64,000 nt of DNA from Apis mellifera (taxonomy: Eukaryota > Arthropoda > Insecta > Hymenoptera > Apidae). A program made the translations under genes and the position numbers. This document shows, in pieces, positions 51,401-61,475 of this stretch. Under the pieces are notes generated by a model, which made no database searches, was not told the DNA's origin, and saw only the letters and a list, made by a program, of their open reading frames with translations. The DNA lies in NCBI RefSeq assembly GCF_003254395.2, contig NC_037638.1, positions 14,033,086-14,097,085 on the forward strand, given 5' to 3'. Position 1 is the first letter of the stretch; each line of letters starts with the position of its first letter.

Positions 51401-53301
51401 ATATACAAATGTATTAAAAAAAAATAATAATTTCAATGTAACTGACTTACATCGAAAATTTTAGCATAATCATTTGCCAAGCAACTGCAATTTAAAACGG
51501 TTAAACCAAGTTCTTTTACTTGTGAAAGTGAACGCCAGTCCATATTCGCGGAACCTACATATAGATGTGTTCTGTCAATAAGCCATAATTTTGAATGAAG
51601 TACTCCTCCTCCGAATAATCCCGCGAAGTTTAAACTTTTAACCTATCGAAATTTTATTAATATTTATATAACAACATTTAGATAAATTGTTAGTGTCAAT
51701 CTTATTATTAAACATCAATATAATATATATCGGCGTATATATCTAATTTGAAATGTATTTTTTTTTTTTTTTAAGCAATCCAATATTACCTTAGCATGTG
51801 CTTTTTTCATCAAAATCTCTGTATTAATGTTCGGACTAATTTGTGATGGCATATTTTGCGTTATTTTCAATAAAATATTTCGATCTCTTCCCGCTTGGAG
51901 AAGCAAACGAAAAATCTCTTCACCCTGGAACAATCATACATGAAAAGAATACAAGAAAGAATATAATCTTTAAATTTAAACTTTATTTATTTATTCTTTA
52001 TTTAGTTTCTTACCTGTTTTGCACTATCGTCTGGATATACATCTTCTCTTTTCATAGTCCAATAAAATGATGCTATTTCTATTTTTTGTCGTGCTAATGA
52101 AATAAGTTTGATCCAGGAATCATAAGTATTATCAAGGAAAATAGTGTTATTTATGTAATTCATGCCTATTGGTAAAGTTTCCACAAAAGATAAATTACAG
52201 CCTTCCATACAACTAGAATCGAAATCTAAATCTGTATCATTTAATGCATATTTATCTGCTGCATGATCTAATAATGGTAATAAAACAACTAGCACAATCA
52301 AAATTAATATAACTGTGATTGGAATGCAACTTGGCTTACACCATCCTTGAGCACCTCCCCATCTGTTTCGATAACATATTAACGTAAGTAATAAATCATT
52401 TCTTTTTTTTACCAATTATTCTTTATATTTTATTGAAATTGAAATTTATAATGAAAATATATACTAACTTTCCATTCATTATTGGATCATCTACATCGTT
52501 TCTCAACATAAAACCAGAATGATCCCATAATTCGAAATCATCGTCGGGTACGATATTATTACCGTTCGTACTACTACCAGCAGAATTACCATTATTTTCA
52601 CTGCCACTGGTATATTTTGATGAATTCAATTCCAATCTAGCATTTTCCGAAACTGTCTGTGATAAAATTTTATCTTGCATACAGAATAAAAATGTTTGAA
52701 ATAAAAAGAAAAACGAAACTTTACGTAATTGTACATACAGATAATTTATGTTTAATAAGAGGTGTTCTGTTTTTACGATGTGGTAATAAAACGACAATAT
52801 CCTGATCTTTGTCTTGATCTTTCATATATTTTGAATAAGATTTAACTGTGGTAGTTCCTTTAGTTGTGGAAGAAGCTGCCAATCGTGTTGAATCTTCATC
52901 ACTGTTTAAACATTTGGAATATGCAATATTTCTTACATTATTATTTCCACCATACGAAATATTATGCGTGTTGTTTACCTTTTAAATCAAATTTCATCAA
53001 TTAATAAAATTATGCACAAGTTAATTAATTAAAATAATTAAAAAATTAGTTAATAAATAGAATATATAACAAAAGAAAAATATCCGAAATATATACATAA
53101 ACATATGCACATAAATTTACAAAATAAAAATAAAAAAGTAGAAACAAAAAAAGCTTTCGACTTATTTAATTCTATTAAACTTACTTGTACTAAAATATGA
53201 CAAGTTTGAGATGCGATTTGAAAAAGACCATCTTGTAAGTTGTGTCCAGCATGTTCAATATTTTCGGAACGGTTACTTCCTTTCCAAGTAAAAAAAGACA
53301 T
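48404..53301 (-). CDS. PLD3/PLD4-like type II membrane protein (phospholipase D fold)
   Basis: Eleven minus-strand exons: 53301-53185, 52978-52739, 52656-52469, 52362-52014, 51924-51790, 51642-51451, 51356-51228, 51106-50967, 49100-48935, 48835-48694 and 48600-48404; total 1995 bases, 664 residues. PLD3/4 proteins are lysosomal or ER type II membrane proteins; the vertebrate ones degrade single-stranded nucleic acid as 5' exonucleases. Seen: an unusually long Asn/Ser-rich cytosolic N terminus (about 190 residues), WGGAQGWCKPSCIP just before the single TM (about 195-216), N-glycosylation sites (for example NDT, NLS), first HKD motif at His359-Lys361-Asp366 (HSKLWLID, then GSANMDW) and second at His573-Lys575-Asp580 (HNKYMVTD, then GTSNWSGDYF). 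The intron between the last two exons uses a GC donor. The 1.87 kb intron after exon 8 holds repeats. Confidence 0.93.
48601..48693 (-). other. GC-AG intron in the PLD3-like gene
   Basis: The upstream exon ends ACTGCAG and the intron begins GCAATT, ending TTAG. No GT dinucleotide exists anywhere in this 93-base interval on the coding strand, so a standard donor is not available inside it. The frame is kept exactly (phase 1 on both sides) and the conserved INTAG-IGTVFE junction is restored. Confidence 0.8.
49545..49770 (+). repeat. Dispersed repeat family 3, copy a
   Basis: Shares TTATATCTTTGTTAGTTACG, AATTCAAACTTGTTTCTTTT, AACTAAGTTA and TTTTTAATATTATTTTAT with copies at 55735-55975 and, inverted, 56860-57080. 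Lies in PLD3-like intron 8. Confidence 0.55.
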
Positions 53302-55734
53302 TGCGATGTAACTCCTATAAATTAAAAATAATATTTTTATAAGAAAAATTACATACTTGTAAAATAAATAAAAAAAAAAAATAATAATGAACGAAACATT
53401 TACAATGATTTTACAATAATTTTCAAGTTGGAATCACAATAGCATCAAAAAAAATGAACGTTACATTCATCTTTGTAAAACGATATCTGTCGTTATCTAT
53501 TTTTGTTATTTATTTTAATGTTTTACAACAAATAGCATAACATTTATTTTTTCAATTCTTATGTTGATTAAAAATATTTATGATATAACCAATTTAAAAT
53601 ATATATGATTATATATACATTTATGAATATCATGTTACTAATATTAATATCAATTTCAACTTTTTAATCAATTATATTTGATTTTTTTTTAAATTATTTT
53701 ATCGAAACAAAGATAAAAAGAAATATGATCTGCTATAAAAGAAATAAATAATATAATTATTAATTTAAATAAATAAAATTATCTTATTACTTTTTATTTA
53801 TTCGATTAATATTTATTTATTTAAATCTTGAAATAATAAGAATAAATGAATGTTTGTTTAAAGAGAAATTGGCGAATATATGTTTATGCACACGAACAAT
53901 TAAATATTTGTAATAAAATATTAAGATTAAATTTAATAAAAAAAGGTAATGAAAAAAATCTTCGATAACATTTATACACATATAAATTTTAAGCGTTGCA
54001 TTCGTTAACCTATCTTCTTAAGTAACTAGAATGTATTTTACAAAGTGAATAAAGTCGATCGAAAAATGATGTTTGCTTCACGACGGACTTGCGCTCAAAA
54101 GCTTTCTGTGACCTAAATAGTTTTTTTAAGTTTCAAAATAATACTTTTTCACATTGATACTAATCATTTCATCCTTTTTGTATTAATTTTATTAAAACTT
54201 TATTGGCAAATGAATTATATTAATTTGTATATATTTTATAAGTTTTTATTGTTTTTTTTAAATAGAAAAAGAGGAACAAAATGTATATGCAAATGCATTT
54301 CATTTGACATCTATACTATACTTGGTAAAATGCATGAGAATATCTTAAAAAATTGTTAAATGTTTTTCTTTTTTTTTGTTTTTCTTTCTCTAATTTTTTT
54401 GTTTTCCTTTCAATCATTTTTTTATTACCATTTTTATCGTTTTTATTTGAATTTAAAAAAAAACAGAAATAAAAAAACTGGGGAAAAAAAGGAAATTGAT
54501 AAAAATAAGAAAAAATAATTGTAATAATATGGATAAAAAAACTTATAATTATTATTAAATTTTTATTTTTATAATTAAATATTATCAATAATAATAAACT
54601 GATATTGAAAAAAATCCTTGAAAATCTACATACATTCGCTATTTTTATATGTACAATTTTATATGTACAAATTTTGAAGAATATTATATAATAATATTTA
54701 TATATCTTTATATATATATGTATATACGTAAGTTTATTTCAATATTATATATTAAAGTAAATAATCAGTAGGGAACAATACAATATTAAATAGATCGAAT
54801 ATAAATAATAATTTGCTATGTTTGTAAAAAATTTTTGTTAAAGAAATGACGATTCTTTATGAAATTAAAAAAAATAAATCAATTTTTATATTTAATAAAA
54901 TAATATTGTGTATGAAATGAAACCATTGCAATAAAATAAAAATCATTATACGATCCAATATTGTGAATAATTTTAAATATATAGAATGTATCTATTTCAA
55001 CTATTTATTTATCATTCAAGATATATATTGATTTATTTGATGTATTTATTTAAATAATTTTTATGTTTCATGATTTTTTATCTATATTAATAAAATGTTC
55101 CAAATAAATTTATTTGAATAATAATCATATACACTAAATTTCAAATCATATACACACATATACACTAAATTTATTAATACAAAATTATATTAATACAATA
55201 TTAATATAAAATTATTTTAAAAAAAATGAAAAAGTTCCATTTATCTTATAGCAATTATTATAGCAATCTTAAAAATATTTTGATGCACATAAAATCACGT
55301 TTTATTTCTATTTAATAGAAAAGATAAAGTTGATATTATATATAATATATAATATACATATTAATATACATTATATATAATATACATATACTTTATAATA
55401 ATTTTAATACATAAACTATAAATATATAATATATAATTATACATTTATAAAAATGCAAAACGTGAATACTTATAAACAATGTTATCTATAATAATAGATA
55501 AAGAAGAAAGAATCAGTTTATTCTTCTGCTATTATTGTTTAAGAAAACAGTGTCGTTCACAACGTTGTTCACAACTCAAAATAACTAAAAATAATATATT
55601 GCAAACTAGTAATAATTTATTATTATCTAATTAATAAAAGTAATGTATAAAAATATTTTAATGAAAATAAATAAAATATTATGCATTTATCCTTGAAAAA
55701 AATTTAAGTATAATATGAATCATCTATAGTTATT

Positions 55735-55975
55735 CACAAAAATATTCGAATGTTTCTTTTTTCTTCTTTTTTTTTTTAATGATCTATACATCTTTATTAA
55801 TTATAGAAAAAATAAATTCAAACTTGTTTTTTTCGATAAAATATTTATTTAAAATATTATATTAAATATAAACAATTTAGTTAACTAATCTGATAATAAA
55901 ATAAGATTAAAAATTAAATATTGAAATCATAACTATTTTTCATATCAAAAAATATTCAGACTCTTTAAAAATTTA
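55735..55975 (+). repeat. Dispersed repeat family 3, copy b
   Basis: Starts near CACAAAAATATTCGAATG; contains CATCTTTATTAATTATAG, AAATTCAAACTTGTTTTTTT, CGATAAAATATTTATT, AGTTAACTAATCTGATAATA and ends near AAAAATATTCAGACTCTTT. Confidence 0.6.
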
Positions 55976-56859
55976 TATAAAATATATAAATATATATTTA
56001 TATAAAATAGTAATCAAAATAACAAATTTTTTAAAAATTAAATATTTGTTTTGATATTTTCTTAATTAATCATAACATTTGAATAATCAAAATTAGTTAC
56101 GATATTATATTAAAATTATTAGATTAACAATATATTCTATTTTAAATGAAGTTACTTTAATGTGTTATATATTTTATGTATTTATGTTTTTTATGCAAAA
56201 GTATGTATTATTATTTTTTATTCATTCGATGATCTAATTTTGTGCATGTAAATGTTCATGTAACTATATAATATATAATATTTATTAATTTAATTTAATA
56301 ACTTAAATATGAATTATGAATATTTTTATAAAAATAAATTTTTGTAAAATACATTGTTTTTTTCTCCTGTAATGCCCAAATAATAAATCAACAGATTTTT
56401 CATGCTTTGAAATTTTATATGCAATGTTATAAAAAATTATTACATTTGATTTTATAATAGAATATATAAAATATATAGAATATATGAAATAAAAAATTAA
56501 TTGATTTATTGTTTGAGAATTAAAAAATAAACCAAAAAAAAATTCATTTTTAATTTACATGAATATACACAAACTCATTGCAATTTTGAGTTATCATAAT
56601 TGACGAATCTTATATAAACATTCTCATCCTGAAACTATCGATAAAAAAATAACGAAATACAATAAAGAAAAAGAATAAAAGAATTCATCTAAAATAGGAA
56701 TAAAATATACAGTATATTATTAATAAAAAATAATTTTTAATACTTAATTTTTAGATTTCTTAAAATATATTATAAAATCAAAAAGATATCAAAATCATTT
56801 AATTTTTAAAAAAATTGCTATTTTATTATAAATTCATTATAAAAAGTCTAAATATTTTT

Positions 56860-57080
56860 GTGACGCAAAAAATAATTATGATTTTAATATTTAATTTTTA
56901 ATATTATTTTATTATCAAATTAATTAACTAAGTTACTTATATTTATAAAGTATAATAAATATTTTATCGACAAAAATAAGTTTGAATTCATTTCTTCTGT
57001 AATTAACAAAGATATATAAATCGTTAAAATTAAACATATGTTAGAATATGTTCAAATATTTTTGTGAGTAAATGTATATA
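56860..57080 (-). repeat. Dispersed repeat family 3, copy c (inverted)
   Basis: On the minus strand: CACAAAAATATTTGAACATA, TATATCTTTGTTAATTACAG, GAATTCAAACTTATTTTTGT, CGATAAAATATTTATT, AACTTAGTTAATTAATTTGA and finally CACAAAAATATTTAGACTTT. The motif CACAAAAATATTT occurs at both ends in the same orientation, so the element has direct, not inverted, end similarity. Confidence 0.6.
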
Positions 57081-58929
57081 TAATACGTGATAGTAAAAGA
57101 ATTTCATTTCATGTAAATGAAATACTGATTAACATTAAAAAAATAATTATTATAATTCCTGAAAAAACTAGTTTCACTGATATTAATATTGCTATTAATG
57201 CATATTATATTCGAAATGAATAACGATTTTATTTATATTTATTATATTTATATTATATTTAAATTATATTTACTTCATCAATTCCAATTCTCAATATCTT
57301 GTAATAAATAAGCATTTTTTTTCGAAATAGATAGAACTGCAAATACTTAAAGGATTAAATAAAGGATTATATAATATATTATATATAAATATGTAATAAA
57401 TTTTATCGATTTGTTGAATAATAATATGTAAAAAAATAATTAAATAATAAACATAGATAATTATAAAGATTTTGTTAAATTTTATATAATATATATTATA
57501 GAAATAAACATTATAAATAATAAATATACTTTATCCGAAGCATAGAAAAATCATATTTTTTAAAAGTTATTTAAAAAAAAAACTATACTTATATTTTTTA
57601 TATTATATTTATTATTCGAATATAAGTGTTTAAAAATTGTATATGTATTGCGAAGTATGGTTAGGTTAGATTAGATTATAATTTTTCGAAAATATATTTA
57701 AATTATATGCAATAAATAAATAAATATATATATTATTTTAATCAAAGTTTTATTTAGGTGAATGAAGGGAGGAAAATGCATTCATCCAAAATATCTAAAA
57801 AATTTAATCTAATCTAATTTAATCATTTATTATATAATTATCATTTATTATATATATTAATCGTTTATTATAATTATTGCAATTACAAATACATTTATAA
57901 TTTTATTTTTAAATATTTATATTCGAATAATGTAATAACTTATACAATATTTTTTTATAACTTTCAAATTGCAATTGTTTTATACCTTAAATAAAGAACA
58001 TGTTACTCACGTTCTTTTCTTCTATATATATCCAAAATTTCGCAAAATTGGTATTGAGATCACTTTTTGTAAATGATTATTCAAACAAAATTTACCAAAA
58101 AAGAAAAATTGAATTTATATCAAACATTAATTTTTTAACATTAAATTTTCTATTGCTTTTATTTTATTTTTTATTTATAAAAATAAATGCATGGTTACCA
58201 ATTTTTTTTGCCTTTATTATGATCTTGAACCAATTTTTACGATATTTGTATGAATTTTTTACGAATCAATGAATCAAATTAATAAATGTTCATCACTACA
58301 CTATAATGTAACAATAAAAATCTTATTTATATTATATTTAAACACCAGTTAATATCAAATTATATGAAGACTAACTAGAAAATTGAGATAAATCAAGTTG
58401 TTTTCTTTATAAGTTTATGTTTAGATTATATATACTTATAAGCACAATCTGTATAGAGATTCATAAGTCAAATTGAACAAAGATAATAGAAAAAATGTGA
58501 CATCACTTAATACAAAAGATTCAAAATGGTGGACACCGCATCAAACACCACGTTAAAATCAGTTATGTGAAGTTATATATTTATCTGTGAATAATTTTAA
58601 AAATTTTATAATTAATTTTAATTTTTAATGATGGTGCAACAAAAATATCTTATATGAAAAATTGTAAAAAACGAAAAAAATATAATACTCAAAGATATAT
58701 TTTATAATATATCTCAATTTCGAATCTTATATGAAAAATAGACATTGAAATTATTTTATCTTAAAATCAATAATTATAAATAATTATAATAATATATATA
58801 TTAATTATATATTTATTATATATTATATTATATATGGTATATATATATTTTTTTTAATTAAATATATATATTTTTCTAAATATTATTTTTTACTTTTTTT
58901 TTTAAACTAAAATAAATTATAAAAATTAT

Positions 58930-59210
58930 AAATAATTATAGATTAAATAGATTATTAACATTTCAGTTAAAATTTCATTTTTTCGAAATTATTAAATTTA
59001 TATTTAAATTCATGTAATTTCTAAGATATATATTATAATAAGTATATTTAAAATTATTTGTAATGTTTAAAATTATAAGAATAAAATAAAAATTAACAGA
59101 TATAATAAAGCAAAATAAAATTTATATTTTTAAATAATTAATAATAATTAAATTGCATTTCATAAATATTTAGAATATTTTGAAAGTAAACAATTTTTTT
59201 AAAATTTTTA
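58930..59210. repeat. Dispersed AT-rich repeat family 2, copy b
   Basis: Ordered word matches with 32830-33065, including ATTTCAGTTAAAATTT, TATATATTATAAT and TAATAATAATTAAATTGCA. Confidence 0.5.
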
Positions 59211-59759
59211 TTTTAATTTTCATGATTTTGTTCAAATGTAGATAATTTTGTCTTAAGATAATTATCTGAAATTGTGTTTATAAATATATATATTTAGAAT
59301 TCCATAAGTCATTAGTTCTTTTATACATTCTTTTTTCTATGTTGGTATTGAAACATTCGAAAATTCCTAGTCTATTAAAATGATACGATTCACATGTTTA
59401 CTTTGCATAGATATTCAATTTTTAATTTATAATTTAAAAACATGGTATTATTTTTTTTCATAAAAATATTAGAAATTATTCTCATATTTATAAATATATA
59501 TTATTTGAGAAAATATAATAATATATACTAAAAACTAATATTTAAGTTTTTTATTCATTACTTAAGCAAAAAAAGTGTGATATACAATTGAATAATAAAA
59601 TAATATTTCATAACATTTTTATAATAAATTTTAAAATAAAAAAAAAAGAAAAACGAAAGCTAAAAGGAAAAAAGTAAAGAAAATGAAAAAAGAAAAAGAA
59701 AAAAAAACAAATATAAAATATAATTTAAAAAAGACACTAAAATTTTAATATTTTTCTGC

Positions 59760-59900
59760 ACACTAGTTTTGTGACATAAGCAAGCAGACTATAAATCTAG
59801 CAATGCATGCTGGTTCTGCAGCATTATATTGTACTAGTAAGAATAGTTGCAGCGGCGTTCCGCTTGCTGCCTATAAGTCGCCATTGTTTCTTAAAGTGAG
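59760..59900 (+). promoter_or_regulatory. GC-richer island, candidate promoter / non-coding first exon
   Basis: About 140 bases with near-normal G+C inside AT-rich DNA, including TTGCAGCGGCGTTCCGCTTG and a possible donor AAAGTGAGC at 59895-59903. It lies 1.6 kb before the secreted-protein start on the plus strand. No reading frame of note. Confidence 0.35.
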
Positions 59901-60844
59901 CAAATGAATAAACGAACAAAGAGACTAAAATCAATGTACAATAGTGAATATTGTATTTCTTTATCAATAGAAACTGATCAAGAATTAGGAATAATAAATA
60001 GCATGTTTTATGCTTTAAATTTTATGTTATTTTCTTATTTATTTATGTAGAATTAAAAAATCGACAAAAGAATTTAGAAATTGCATTTTGAAGATAGAAA
60101 ATACATTCAATATTTATTTCTTAATTAGTGATGCTTTCATAATTTCTACAGTGGTAATAATGGTGCTAAGTGTTGTGTTCTTCCATGCTAGAATCAGTGA
60201 AAGAAAAATCTTAATAAATAGTCCAATTGTATTTAATGCGTTTTTTTGATTGCTGATTAATTGAATTAATTATCGCGGGAAAAACTTTTAACAATTAAAA
60301 AAGTTAAATTTCTCGTGATCATTCTTTATTTTTTTCTTTTTTTAAAAATTATTATTTATATAGTAAAAAATTCATAATTGTTATTTATTATTGTTATATT
60401 ATAATCTGCTTGAACGAAATTCGAACAATTTTTTTTTATATCTAAAAATTGAATTTTCATTTTGTGGAACATTATGTGATACTTTCTAGATTTTGCTATT
60501 TGCTTCCTCCATCATTTTCGCATTTGTGATGATCGATATAAAAAGGTTAGTATTGCTAAAACTAATAATAAAAATAATAATAAATTTAATTATTAAATTA
60601 ATTATGAAAATTTGAATTATCTTTTTTTGACAAATAGATTTAATTAAATTGAGATGAATATATATCCTAATATCAATACAAGTTAAATTAAACATATTTT
60701 GATAGATATAACAATAATATATGTTATGATAATGTTCTTTTAGAAATATAAAAATTAAAAAGAATATAGAAATTAAAAAATGTGATTTTTTAATTTTTAG
60801 AGATAATAAACAAGGCTAAAAAATGGATAAAAAATTTGACATTT

Positions 60845-60960
60845 AGAGTTATTGGTATGCGCAGATCCATTCCTATCCGCGCATCGTTCGAATAGGGTAT
60901 GAAAAATATATACAATTCGCGGTAAAGAAAACATTGAACGAAACCAATTGAAACACGTGT
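60845..60960 (+). promoter_or_regulatory. GC-richer island just upstream of the secreted-protein gene
   Basis: Contains CCGCGCATCG, CGCGG and an E-box CACGTG at 60954-60959, with no coding potential. It is the closest island to the coding exon that begins after an acceptor at 61473-61474, so it is a plausible promoter and leader exon. Confidence 0.35.
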
Positions 60961-61475
60961 ACTTTGTTAAATAATGTATTATTCTCAGAAGTTTTCCCTA
61001 TATTTGTCAAATTCTTTACATACATTTTTTTCAATCATTGACAATTGTAATGAACATTTCCTTACATTTATTTCATCATTATGCTTTTTTTATTTCAAAA
61101 AAGTATATGAGTAATGTATTTAAATTGTGATATTGCGGAAATTTTACAAGAATGATACAATTAATATTAACAATTTAAAATATATATAAAATAAATTTAT
61201 ATATATATATATATTAAATAGATAATATATATTTTTATAAATAGATGAAATCATTGTTTATTGTATATATACTATTATTATTTTATGATATTTTAATCTT
61301 TTATATAATATATTAAAATTCTAACTTAGATTATATATAGAAAAAAATTTTTTGTGGATGAATAAATAAAAATAATTAAATTATTTTATAATGATAGCAA
61401 ATAATAAAAGCAATAATAATAATAAAAATTATTTATTATCTATTATGTTTAATTATTTATAATATCTATTTCAGA

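Larger units (their letters stand above)
53302..61475. other. Long gene-poor region between PLD3-like gene and the secreted-protein gene
   Basis: The two flanking genes diverge, so both promoters lie here. Content: PLD3-like upstream DNA (GC-richer around 53880-54110), then about 4 kb of AT-rich DNA with repeat families 2 and 3, and GC-richer islands at 58518-58560, 59760-59900 and 60845-60960. Frames at 54316-54588, 58000-58272 and 60486-60695 are Phe/Ile/Lys/Asn-rich composition artefacts. Confidence 0.5.

Noticed and set aside
57655..57825. TTAGGTTAGATTAGATTA and, 130 bases on, TTAATCTAATCTAATTTAAT, recalling the insect telomere repeat TTAGG
   Set aside because: Only about two exact TTAGG units and the rest are TTAGA; the AT-rich background produces such words, so no interstitial telomere is claimed.
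58000..58272. 90-codon frame with hydrophobic segments
   Set aside because: Made almost entirely of Phe, Ile, Leu, Lys and Asn codons, as AT-rich DNA gives by chance; no domain, splice context or GC rise.
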